A stretch of 64,000 nt of DNA from Stenopsyche tienmushanensis (Eukaryota; Arthropoda; Insecta; Trichoptera; Stenopsychidae), in the NCBI GenBank assembly GCA_008973525.1, contig WACJ01000350.1:186001-250000 (forward strand), given 5' to 3'. The notes under the pieces were generated by a model. The model made no database searches. It worked only from the letters and a program-made list of their open reading frames with translations, and was not told where the DNA came from. This document shows positions 33,478-44,490 of the stretch, one piece after another. Position numbers and translations under genes: made by a program. Numbering within the stretch: position 1 is the first letter of the stretch; each line of letters opens with the position of its first letter.

Positions 33478-33837
33478 TTAGCATCTATTTCTTAAACACA
33501 CATTTGAAGTTAAATAGTCTAATTTAAACATAATTTGCAAAAAATATACATACATATATTGTAAAAAACATTTGAAATTATTTAAAAATAGAAAAACATC
33601 AATTAAATTTACATAATTATTAAAATTTATCATCGAGCATGTTTCTATTGACAATTCTTTCAATCTAGTACGTCGATCGTTCACAATTAAATTATATGAA
33701 CTGAAAAACCTTTCTACATCAACACTATTTGCAGGACACCAAATTGATTGAATGGCTGCATTACCGAATTCTTCGTGGTTTTCCCACTTAACTAATTTTG
33801 TGATCCCAGCATTTAAAATGTAGCATTTTATTTCCAA
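33478..33837 (-). pseudogene. hAT transposase C-terminal dimerisation region
   Basis: The frame is shifted by one base relative to the preceding part and overlaps its last 50 bp. It reads TKLVKWENHEEFGNAAIQSI, then WCPANSVDVERFFSSYNLI, then NDRRTRLKELSIETCSMI. This is the hAT C-terminal block (S-D-ERFFS, R-x-xL), which dimerises the transposase and contributes the last catalytic Glu just upstream in intact proteins. That Glu-containing region is missing because the join to the preceding part removed it. The tail after about residue 75 becomes hydrophobic and AT-driven, suggesting that the true stop has been lost. Confidence 0.8.
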
Positions 33838-34543
33838 TTAAAACACTGAGACTTTTATGGCACGCAATCATATAGGGCGCCAAGTCCGAGACAAATCCTA
33901 ATATGTCCGAATATGAAATTTCATATTCTTTGAGAGTATCTACTATTGTTTGCGAACATGTAGTAGCATTTGCCACATCCAAAAAATTACATGATGCCAA
34001 GTTGACATTTTGTTCACTGGCAGGTAGCACTGTTTTAAATAAAACGTCAAAAACACAGCGCCCCATCTTGTCTGAAGTTTCATCGACCACTATTACGATA
34101 GGTATGTTTTTAATTTTCTCCATGACTTCTTTCTTCATATCTGCTCCACATAATGGAACATACGTTCTTCTTAATTGATCTGCACATGGCAAATCACTCG
34201 ATCCCTGTACATATTTCTAAAAATATATTTTCACCGCAGAATGATTCAACTTTTCCAGGGGTATGTTGGCTTTGAGACACGTGCTAACCGTATTTTTAAT
34301 GAATATCGGCTTTTCTTGTCGTCTATCTATTATATTTGCTATTGTCGATTGATGAGTCTTACTTGTGACAGGTGTCGAAGCTTTCTTCTTGTGTCCATTT
34401 GATTGGATATGTTTTGTTAAATTGTCTTTCTTTTTCCAATCTAACTGAAAATTGCAATGCCTGCATATTAAAATATTTTTATCATTTATATAAAACTCAT
34501 CTGCCTTGTAAGCTGTAGCTCTCTCTTTAACTGGTTGATGCAC
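33788..34543 (-). pseudogene. hAT transposase N-terminal and first catalytic part, CGGBP1-like zinc finger
   Basis: The minus-strand reading starts MHQPVKERATAYKADEF and contains a BED-type finger: CRHC, 17 intervening residues, then HIQSNGH (about 34395-34470). It continues CLKANIPLEKLNHSAVKIYF, a TAG stop at 34217-34219, then in the same frame SSDLPCADQLRRTYVP. That chain (zinc finger, CLxANIPLEK, DQLRRxYxP) is the domain order of the vertebrate protein CGGBP1, which is derived from a hAT. The catalytic core follows: IPIVIVVDETSDKMGR (first Asp, about 34080-34105) and LGFVSDLAPYMIACHKSL (second Asp, about 33890). The frame ends at 33788. In a complete hAT roughly 200 further residues would follow before the C-terminal dimerisation region; here they are deleted. 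Confidence 0.85.
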
Positions 34544-35274
34544 ACGTCTGGAATAACGATTTTCGTAAATTATGAACGTAAAATTGGAGTAAAACCATCG
34601 CTAAAACACACAATTATTATCGTTTTGAATCAATGACATTTATTGTTGACAGTAGCGTTATATGCCTCATTTCAATTCTCTGAGAAGTTTGAGAGTTTTT
34701 GAGGCGCTTGCGTTTGTTTTCGGTTTGAAGTGTCCACGAAGACGGTATGCATTGACTTATCTGGCGCAAAAAGCAAGTATTATCTGCTGACGCATGATGG
34801 GATTTGACGGCTGTGTACGTCAAAGTCTTAATACCGACATTTACTCGACCCATATTCTTGAGACTAAAACATATATTTTATTGATTAACAAACGTTGGAT
34901 AATTTTTAAAACGTGACATTGTTCAAATTGTGAAAAAAAACTCACCAAGTAGTATAATTAAACAATGTTATGAATAATTACGATACGTGCCTTAACCTCA
35001 CAACCACGCAAATGACACAAAACAAGTACCAACCTAAGTGTGTGACATCATAGACTATGGACAAGAGTTGAGCATAGAGTCTGGGAAGATTATCTTAGTT
35101 ATTTTTCAAGATAAACGATATTTGGAAAAAATATTTATCTGTTTTAATAACATTTCGCATCTATTCGCATATTTTAACAATTTCGCAACAATTTCGCATT
35201 TATCGCATTTATCGCTTCTATTTCGCATTTATCGCAAAACGCGATAATCACGTATCTCTACTCATAATGCTTTC

Positions 35275-36010
35275 TTGCCAAAATTTCCCAGGTTTGTCGG
35301 CAAAATATTGATCAAGGTACATTTTTATATCATTTTTTTAATTAAATTTTTTACCAAGTAAAGAATTTTTCAATGAAAGAAATAAATCATATTTTGAAGG
35401 AGCAATGTCTGGATAGTATGTAGGATGAAGTAAAACATCCCAGTCAAATGATAATAATTTATTTCTGACGAGCAAAGACACATGAGGCCTGACGTTATCG
35501 TGATGAAAAACAACGACTCATCTTTTAAATGACAATTGCATCCTTTAAATTGTCTAGTTGGAAACAATATTTTGTTGAATTGATCGTTTTACATTGCTGA
35601 AGTAGCCCACAATAAACTACACCCTTCCAGTCCCACCAAATGCATAGCAGAATTTTTTTGTATGCAGGCCAGGTTTAGCTACAGTTAAAGCTTCTGTATC
35701 CTTGATTCAAGACCGTGTACGTTGGATATTCTCATAGAGTATCCAACTTTCATCTCCAGTGACAAGTCTTTTCAAAAAAGGTTAGTTATTGTGTCGTTGA
35801 AGAAGAAGAACGCATCTTGAAATACGCTGAAGTTTATTTGAGTGAGTCAGTTCATGAGGAAGCCACAAATCTGAACGATTGATGTAACCCAGTTTTGTCA
35901 GATGATTATGGACGGATGTTCGTAGAATTTCTAACTTGTTAGCTATTTCGCGAACAGTATATCGCAGGTTTTCTCCAACCATGGCTATGATTAGATCCGT
36001 GTTCATTTGC
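35275..36010 (-). pseudogene. mariner transposase, N- and mid-part, third Asp replaced by Lys
   Basis: From the right end inward the minus strand encodes MNTDLIIAMVGENLRYTVRE, the helix-turn-helix region (NKLEILRTSVHNHLTKLGY), WLPHELT, LVTGDESWILYENIQR (about 35715-35765, first Asp intact), HHDNVRPHVSLLVRNKL (about 35480-35525, second Asp intact) and YYPDIAPSKYDLF (about 35385-35425). In the last block the catalytic Asp of PSDY is Lys. The interval between the second acidic residue and this position is 34 residues, as in mariner. It ends FWQESIM at the hAT junction and resumes at 33376 with RLPERCKKVIEQNGSYII. Several stops and frame shifts (around 35560-35700) confirm decay. Confidence 0.9.
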
Positions 36011-36035
36011 GAAAGAGACTTATGGGACAACCTAA

Positions 36036-37929
36036 CACAAGTTATTATCGAATTTAGTGTAATGTTACTATTCTAGTTTTATTATATTTATGAACATAAG
36101 ATATTCGTCACGTAGGACTTCACCCTAGCCCAACAGGGCCTTTTCGAAAAAAGGGAGATTGTCGCAATTGTCAAGAATTTCATTTAATGTTATTTTGAGA
36201 CAGTTAATCCCCAAAGCAAATATTAGGTTGTCATCGCATATGCAACGAAGTATCGCCGAAAGCACTTTTTGCAAGTCTTGCCAAAGACGATATATCGTTG
36301 TCGTTGTTAATTTATTTAAAAACCGTAATAATGGGTTGGCTTCCGAATCCTGATTTTTCAGATTCTTGTTGTCTACTAATTCAGACAGGATGATATAAAC
36401 TCCATCATAGTAACTTCTTGGCATTTCTGCTTCCAAAGAACATGATGATCGAAACCTATCGAGATCGAATCATAATTGTAAATCGACTCAACTCTTGAAT
36501 ATTTACAGATGTTTATTTCTGTTTTTTTTTCTCGCAACTCAATCAAACACATGTTCTTATTATATATGAATATTTGGATGCTGGAATACAGCTGGTACAC
36601 ACAGATTTATTCTAAAAATTCGACGCAAATATGAGGTTCCAAGAACCATTCAAAAGGATCAAAATAAATGCAGGACGATTGCAATAAATTCGATATAGGC
36701 GGTATATCAACGAACATTAAAACATACTTCAATGAAAACATATATTTTTGTGTTTTTATGGTAGTGGAAATTGCGAAAAGTTTTTGTCAATCGGTTTTTG
36801 AATGTTTTTAAACTTACAAAATTTTGATTGTCATTCATATCCAGATTTTTAGAAATGTAACAATTTTTTGTCACTCATTCAAGACCCATTATTTCAATTG
36901 ATGTCATGATATTTGGGTGTTATATTTATTACTATTGTGCTGATAAATTTCACATTGGCTTCTATCATACTTACATTCGCTACGTTGAACGTATGTTATA
37001 CGATATTGTAGCTTAAGCAGTTAAATACTACAATGGTTAAATAAATCAAATAATTTATTGTTGGCCAAATCACATCACAAATTTAATGATAAAATATATA
37101 AATGGAATTATTTTAGTATTTAAGCTCTTTATCGGGATACGTTGAGGATCTCTGTTCACGGGATTGTCTACCGGAAGCTCTTCGCAAAGCGCTTGATTGC
37201 TACATATTGTACGCATCCGCCTTCTTAGCGCCCTTAGAAAAGGAAAATAGTGGTTTGTCTGTATACATTTAATTTTGTTCCCCAAGAATGGCCAGAATTT
37301 ATTTCAAGCAAATTGAAAATTTATAAGGAGCACTCAATCGTGATTGGCGGATGTCATTAGTTCAATGCGTTATATAAATTCATATAATATTCGCCTAAGC
37401 CCCAACGGTAGCACTTGTATAATGACGCATCGTGAAATATTGATTCCGCGGGCTTTCGGAATATTTTAAGGTACCTGTATGCATATTTCAGCGGTGAAAT
37501 ATCGTGTCGTCGATTGCCCAGACTAGTTTTTGATACAGATTTTTGAATGGTTTCGTGCATATTATTTATTTGTAGTTGAAATTGAATTACGCCCACCGCT
37601 ACGCTTCAATGTGTTTTTGAGATTCTCTTAGGAGGGGCTTTCGTTGCGGTCCAGGAATAATAGATGAGCAAGGAAATGATAGATGTGTAGTTTGAATATT
37701 GTATGAGGCTCAAATATTAATGACGTTTCAGGAAACTCAAATGAATGAACACCATTTGTGCATAAAATTTTCCCAAGAGATGTCTGAAAATACTGAGATC
37801 CCCCCCCGACAAAAGAATGAATATATAATAAAAATCGATTTCTACAGTATTCATTTTGCCAATGCTGAATTATTTTACTGTGGGAATACAAAATATTATA
37901 TTTACGATTAGCAATAAAACATGTCATGA
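36036..37929. other. no gene assigned; open frame 36125-36436 on the minus strand
   Basis: Directly beside the mariner, a 103-codon minus-strand frame reads SYYDGVYIILSELVDNKNLK, then LLRFLNKLTTTTIYRLWQDL, then QKVLSAILRCICDDNLIFAL. Composition and helix-like spacing of Leu look protein-like, but I recognise no family. It may be another transposon fragment. The remainder (36440-37929) is AT-rich with short unassigned frames; 37795-37806 has a C-run. Confidence 0.3.
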
Positions 37930-37934
37930 AAAAT

Positions 37935-38290
37935 TATTTTTTTAATATAACCTCTCTCTACTTATCTGGTAGCATTTTAATGCCTCTATTATAAAACATC
38001 ACGGGCTTTGAACGAAAATATTTAATGAATCCATTTTTGATCTCATCATGTGTTTTATAATTTCGTTCATCTAAATAATGCTGCATAAATCTAAAAAGAT
38101 AGAAATCCGACGGAGCAATGTCTAGAGAATAAGAAGGATGTCGAATTGTCTTCCATCCAAGGTTGTTTATGTATTCCCGCATTATTTTCGCCGTATGTGA
38201 GTGAGCATTATCATTTAAGCATTAAATTTCGAATAAATTTTTCCCTCGGCGAAAATTGATCCATTGTGAATTTGATTGTTAAGTTTGAAT
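37935..38290 (-). pseudogene. mariner transposase C-terminal fragment, copy 3
   Basis: The minus strand reads LNDNAHSHTAKIMREYINN (second catalytic Asp, about 38190-38205), LGWKTIRHPSYSLDIAPSDF (third Asp, about 38095-38100), YLFRFMQHYLDERNYK and FYNRGIKMLPDK. A TAG stop then replaces the usual Trp before REVILKK. Spacing between the two Asp is 34 residues, so this is a mariner (DD34D). About 74 codons are open. The first catalytic Asp and the N-terminal half are missing and no inverted repeats were found. It is more like the 1.5-kb copy (xGIKxLP) than the 35-kb copy. Confidence 0.85.
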
Positions 38291-41200
38291 TTTAAAAATC
38301 ACAATTTATTATTTATGAATATAGTAATTGAAAGAGCATAAAATACTATTTGAAAGTGCAGCAACCTAAGTGCAACTAATCCCCAAAAACGATCAACCAA
38401 TAAAAAGACAACCATTTTGGGCTCTACTTATATATGAAGATTTACAATTAAACATATCAAGTATGCATTGGGAACAGAGAAATTTGAAATGTAACTTTTG
38501 TAGTTAGCATTCTAGGAATTATTTAAGAATAAAATAAGATTGATCAACAATAAAAATTACTTCAAAACCAATTACTTTAGTTGGTTGACAATTGAAATAA
38601 TAGATTTGAATTTCACAAAATTTCTGAAATATTTACATACCTGGGGGCCATTATCCTTCTAAGAAAAAAACAGACAATTCCGCTGAATAAACAGTATGAC
38701 ATTATTGAAATTCAGAGCGTTTTATATATTAATTAGAATATTTATAAATACGTACAAAATATAATAATCTTAAATCGACAATTCAAATATATTGTACCAA
38801 TAGTAAAATTTTGGATCTAAAATATATGACCAATATCCGGGGTTGGTATGGTGTTAAAATGATTTTAATTTCGTACGTAAAATTTTTACATAATTTTTAG
38901 ACATTTTTGAACACAAACTGAACAAAAGCCTTAAATCAACGCGTTGTTGTTCAGAGCTTGGTGTGTTTAAATGCATTTTTTTAACATACGGACACATTTG
39001 TTCGCAAATTTACATATATTTAAATATTATTTAAAAAAAATATTTTAATAAATGCATGCATGAAATTATTAAGCCGGTATACTCTTTGCTTAAATCCTTT
39101 ATTTCCCAAAGGTGCTTTCGGCTTTAAATTACAAATTATGATATTCATATTAAATATAATAGCATAATATATCCAAATAGATCCATATGCTTAAATTAAA
39201 ATATCGTCCATTTACATAATTATTTTTAAATGTGGATTTTAGCCTATTTTTTGCAATATTTAAACTGTGTAATCCAAATAAAGCTATTAGATGGAGATGC
39301 TAAAAATTCTATGGAATTGTAAATATTTTTTGCTGAGCGAAATTAATATATTTATTTAGGGTAAAATATAAGTTTCGCAGTATGTAGGTATACTTTGCTC
39401 GAGTTTATTTTTTACCCTTTCAGCTCTGAAAGGTTATTTATATACTACTTTTTGCCAACCTTTGTAATCTGACGTGGAAAATAAATTCGAGTTAAAGGAA
39501 AAAAAACTTTCTTTTTATGTATAAATAAGGACAAATTCGGTCTTCAGTATTCCAGCATCATTATTCTTGGAATTTCTACCGGCAGCTGTTATTGGCAGCG
39601 TCACGTCGAACGGAGATAACAGTAGCTTTAGTCGTAGCTAATGAACATTTACTCACTTGGTGAAACGCTCTGCTAAATGGAGTCGTAAGATTTTTGGCCT
39701 AAAAAGGTTCTTTTAAGGAGGTGGGGGGATATTGGTGGAATTATATAACTTGGGGGCTTTTGTGCCGGAGAATATTTTCGAAGAACAAATGTCCCATCAT
39801 TTGTATTCGGGGTGAGCATTGAAAAATCAAACGTACTCGACGGTTGAAAATGTTTTTCCGAAGGAAAGTGCATGTAAAATGATGTTCAGATTTATTTTTC
39901 ATTTCCTCATGCATTTTCTTCGCGAGAAAAATTTCGTCTGTGCAATATTTGAGGTGGTAAATTATTCATGTTTCGATTGGACGTGAACTATTCTTACGTG
40001 ATGACTAAGTGTTGAACATAAATTACGTTTAGGGTGACGCGTAAATGTATACGTTGTGGTAAATTTACAGTACTCGACAAACATCAAGATGGCATACAAA
40101 CCAAATATTATCCATTGTGGATGTGTCCCAAACATTTGTCACTTTACCACACTTATAAAGTCATACATAACAGAAATATTAAATAAACGACAGACGTTTC
40201 GTAAGTACATTAATAGCTGAAACACATGTCCGTTTTTTCAACATCCACGCATCTTGACGTTTTGAAATACTTGATGATGCGATTTTAATTCTTTTATGCT
40301 CCATAACATATTCATAAGGTTTTTTTGACCTTTCCTTCGCATTCAAGGATCGCCGCACCGCCTGCGCTTAATACTTGGGTTTATGATCGCGAAGACAATA
40401 AAAATGGCCGTAGTGCTTGCTGGCTTCGCTAATGGTGGAATTATCAGAATTATAAGTCCGTAACGTCTTGCTACAAGTTGCTTACCGGCTGTTGAAACGG
40501 TCTGTAAATAAGGAAGGCACGCGTCACGCAGGATGAGCTCCAGAGACTCCACCAGTCGACACGTATGGATGATTTCATTACCGGCAAACCACCAGCATTG
40601 TCGCTGCTTGTTGTTACCTTCATATGAATAATATGTATAAGCAGCCCATAAGAGTAAAGATAAAATGTTGGCAGCACCTGGCTAACATTTCACGCTACTT
40701 GCATATCGTATGTACGTTGAAAGAGCGATCAAATTTTGGCATATTGTCTTCGTGTCTTGTGCTGCAGCCGCACAGGAAGTCGAAAGAGCTGAAGCGTCAC
40801 ATTGCTTAAATATGGTTATCTGCTGCTAAAGAATTTGGAATATAGAGTACGTCGAGGTTTGCAAGAAGCAGATGACCAAACTGCAAACTTTAGTGCATCA
40901 GTGCACATATAGTAGTATTTAATATATTGCATGTTAGCCTGGATCAATCTAATTTCCTGGAGCTAATAATTAAAATATTTAAAAATAATGATAATTTTGC
41001 TAGTATCTCTGCTAAAACTGGCAGGATTTTATTCATTAGCTTTTTAAGTTTAGTGACGCGAATAATCCTTAATTTTCATAAGCATGAAGGATTTCTTACG
41101 GAGTTATAGCGGACCTTATGTGTATTAAAGGAGATGCAAATTATTTTTGCTTGAAAATTAACTACGAAAATATAAGCCAATATCGAGGACAAACTGCGGA

Positions 41201-41676
41201 GATTCAACTTCCGTATATAAACGACCTTATAGAAGAGATTGTGGGTTTAAATACCTAGAATCCAATCTCACGCAGAGAAATTTGATAATATTTGAAATAA
41301 TATCCTGGAATTTAACATGGAAATCGGTGCTAATATAGACTACATACACATACAGTTATTGATGAAATTCAAACTTATTTATAAAATGTTGATTTGTGCG
41401 GATGAAAAATGTATTTTGATTGTTTATAACGCATTGATCGTGAAAGGGTTTCGATGTTTGGAGAAAAATGTACAGATTTGAATCGATGAGAACCAATTGG
41501 GAGGTCTTTGAACCTTTTAAATTAAGGTCCGAATGGCAGCCGATCTATCGAAAGACCTCAATTACGCTAGGATGATCAGGTTAAAAAGAGCGCTGAACAT
41601 CGCTGATAGATGATAAAAGATGGAATGCATTGTCGATGGTCGAGGCTTTCTAGTAAGGATGTTTGAGCTATATATA
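38291..41676. other. no gene recognised; GC-richer patch 40340-40900
   Basis: 38291-40300 is AT-rich with nothing visible. 40340-40900 has more balanced composition and several overlapping frames of 60-70 codons on both strands. It reads like decayed coding sequence, possibly of a transposon, but no motif is secure. The 60-codon frame at 40927-41109 is unassigned. Confidence 0.35.
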
Positions 41677-41926
41677 CAGACTCAACAACTTTTATTTGGG
41701 AGTTTGGGGGGTATTTTGCTACATTTCACATATAGGCCCTATATTAAAGATTTCTTTTGGACACTTCTGTCGTGTGAATTAATTCCTTTAGCAGCCCCAT
41801 TCCGTGGTTCACACGGTCTTCAGACCTGACACCAGTGGATTTTTTTAAACTTCTGACACTTAGGACATAAAGCTTATGTGTGAAATTTAATAAAAGATCC
41901 CCCTTACCCCTAAAAAAAAATATCAA
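41677..41926 (+). mobile_element. short relative of the 29.7-kb element
   Basis: The left border TACAGA is followed by ctcaacaacttttatttggg, and the right border is ccccttacccctaaaaaaaa, both reduced forms of the family's terminal regions. Blocks acatttcacatataggccc and acttaggacataaagc are shared with the copies at 29670 and 53172. At 41797-41850 the plus strand encodes PWFTRSSDLTPVDFF, one unit of the catalytic segment that is tandemly repeated at 30349-30690. About 250 bp in total, non-autonomous, termini eroded. Confidence 0.6.
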
Positions 41927-43171
41927 TTTTAAAATGAAACTCAGACACGCTATTATTAATTTTGCTATTTAAAATATTTTTGCTATGGATATTTATGTGA
42001 TATTTATACATTTACAATAAAAATATATTTTGGGTCAAAAAACGAAGATGGGAAAGTTTTTGGTGTTAATAATATAAGGGATACGCAAAGACCTGGTTGA
42101 CCCTCCAGGGGTTTGAAAGACAAGAGGGTTGCGAGACTATAAAAATAATATGAAATAAAAAAATGTAGTACTGGAAGTTTTTTTTTGCGAAAATAAGGCA
42201 TTCCATCTAAGTTTGCTATATGTACCTGTGGCATGTTTGAGATTGTTTACAAAGCGTTATTAAAGTTGAATTCTGGCTGTATCTATTTCCTTCTACTTCA
42301 TACAATCTTACATACTGATATATCCACGGATGAGTATGCATACATTTTCTGTACGCTTAGCTGTATGCATATTTAATATGAAATGGAAAATTCCGTGAGT
42401 GAACATTTTTTTGCAACAATGTATGATAGAGTCGGCCATACCGCCGAGTCACATGATATGACATACTAAAAGGCTTATCTCGTGGATTTCACTTCACTGC
42501 GCAAACCGTTGCTTATTGATATTATATTTAAATCACTTGGAGCGTATCTCTCCTCGGATAAAAATGTTTCCCGTGTGTTTTTAATAAAACCATAAACGAA
42601 AAAATATACGCTACGTTACTTTTTTATTGACGCTCATATAAACGCCTGTACGTTTGTGTATCGTTTTATCTACGCATCGGGGGTGCCCTGACTGCAAAGG
42701 TTAACGGTAATCATAAAACACCCCCTAAGCACATTCATACTCAAAACGAATTTATTGTTTTTCGCGATTCCCTCCGACCCAATTAATCGGATCAAAATGT
42801 TTTTATCGTGACGTTACGCACAAAAATGCTTTGAAATTCACTCTATACATATTTTATGTTAAAAAATTTAAATTAAATTTTCTCTTTCACGGGAAGAAAC
42901 ATCCGATTTCTGTCAAAATATGCAAATACTTCCAAACAATAGGAATAAATATAAATCTCCATTATTAAAATGAAGCTTTTATAGGCGCGGTAGGACAAAT
43001 TGACCTGGACGTCACAAAAAGTGAAACGCTTTCCCACCACTAATATGGCTTGTATATTTATTTATTATGTCAAATGTGTATGGTGTGTATAGATATGATG
43101 AGATCGCATGTTCACCATATGACGTATAGGATATACAGAGTATTTTAAAGGTTGCTAATGTATAATGTGTA
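41927..43171. other. no gene recognised
   Basis: AT-rich DNA with only short, unassigned frames. I see nothing else. Confidence 0.35.
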
Positions 43172-43672
43172 CACTTAAAACTTTTTTTGTGCGGTAGATG
43201 CATTCCGCGGAAAATCGCACAAAAAGAAAAAAAAACAGCTTTATAAAATATATCCAAAATCGAACAAAAAAAACAGAAAAACAATAAGGCAATAAAAAAA
43301 TAACGTTTATAAGGCGTCTTGCATCATTGGTAAATTTTTAAGGATGTCTGACATCTGGCAACTCAAATGCCAGACATCTACTAGATAAATACTAATTATT
43401 TTAATTACTAACTAAAATCGATGTATGATAAAATCCAGAATAAAGAGCGTGGTCGTAATTCAACAAAAGCAGATGCAATATGATTTACACTGTCCCAAAT
43501 CATAATTTTTTTCCAAATTTCGATTAGTGTTGATGATTATTTTCCTATTTTATCCAAAATATATCGATGTGTACACTTTATGATAAAAATAAAAAAGAAA
43601 AAAAATGTTTTAAAAAAATCGCATAACTTCAAACTCGCACAAAAAAAGTCGCACAAAAAGAGGTTTTGAATG
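43172..43672. mobile_element. MITE of the TTTTTGTGCG family, copy 2, inverted
   Basis: The left end reads cacttaaaactttttttgtg. The right end read inward is cattcaaaacctctttttgt. TA flanks both ends (43170-43171 and 43673-43674). It is the inverted counterpart of 20792-21127: the right-hand part here corresponds to the left-hand part there, including the block around tagtgttgatgattattttc. It is 165 bp longer because of extra sequence at about 43312-43500, which contains a short inverted repeat (atctggca, seven bases, tgccagacatc). There is no coding content. Confidence 0.75.
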
Positions 43673-44459
43673 TATAATGTTTATAGATGTTATGTATTTT
43701 TTTAGATACTATTGTATAGCATAGGAACTGCTCAATCTGTAATTTTTTCGATTCAGATGACTTCGCCAAAATAAAAGCACCTAACTAAAAAAATATCGGT
43801 TTCTTCAAAATGTGTATTTTTGACTTCAGGGATAGATCCCAGTTGCAAGACTTTTCGATGACAAGCTTCTTTTTCAGATGGATATTAGATGTCTTCCTAA
43901 ATGTCAGTCTTAAAATCCCCCCCCCCCTAACTAAAATGAATTTATTATACAAGGCAAGAAAATGGAATACAATCTCAAGCTTTTTACTTTTTATCAATTA
44001 CTTACTTACTTACTTAATAACGAATTTGAAATCGGTGTAATATTCGATTTTAGATATAAACGAGGATAATTCAAATATAACCCGGAATTTTGCTGTACAA
44101 ATTTATGAGTGATATTTAAAAATACAAATTTTATATCCTATTTTTTTTACATAGCTCTCTTTATTAGAAATACATTTATTCCATCGGATAGAAAACTTTT
44201 TGATCCCGTCACTAAAGAAAAATGCGAGAGGCAGTATCCACTGTTGCGCAACGCGTAATTATTCGTTTTCTCGTAAATTAAGATATAAAATCAAGTGAAA
44301 TTTTGGTTTCAAATAAATGCTCGTTTAAAAGCACAAGCAAGCAAAGTCAAAAAGATTAGAATTTTATTTACATTTCAAAAATACAAGTCAAATCTTTTTC
44401 AATTCAAGTCAAACCTTTTTCAACTCAAGTTAAACTGTTAGATGTCAGTGAATTTTTTT

Positions 44460-44490
<31 letters not shown>

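Larger units (their letters stand above)
33377..35260 (-). mobile_element. 1,884-bp hAT transposon with perfect ends and 8-bp target duplication
   Basis: The termini tagagatacgtg (33377-33388) and its exact complement cacgtatctcta (35249-35260) are 12-bp perfect inverted repeats. The flanks ctcataat at 33369-33376 and 35261-35268 are identical 8-bp target duplications, the hallmark of hAT insertion. Because both lie inside mariner transposase coding sequence, the hAT is younger than that mariner. Subterminal repeats are dense at both ends: ttagcatctattt at 33392, 33466 and 33479, and atttcgcattta-type repeats at 35151-35236. At 1.9 kb it is shorter than a full hAT because a central part of the transposase is missing. 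Confidence 0.95.
33237..36035 (-). mobile_element. mariner transposon split by a hAT insertion
   Basis: The left terminus, ttagggtgccccataaattt at 33237, and the right terminus, which reads ttaggttgtcccataagtct inward from 36035, form mariner-type inverted repeats. TA precedes the left end and CA follows the right. The mariner body is 33237-33376 plus 35269-36035, about 0.9 kb, interrupted by the hAT element at 33377-35260. The coding strand is minus. The right inverted repeat runs directly into transposase codons (about 36005), so the 5' untranslated region and the N-terminal quarter of the protein were deleted before or after the hAT arrived. Confidence 0.9.

Noticed and set aside
40927..41109. 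hAT (DUF4371-type) transposase fragment around SLDQSNFLELIIKIF
   Set aside because: The resemblance is limited to about ten residues in a low-complexity Ile/Lys-rich context; no second motif supports it.
44465..44490. (AT)13 tract as a functional element
   Set aside because: Simple microsatellite with no associated structure beyond its own self-complementarity.
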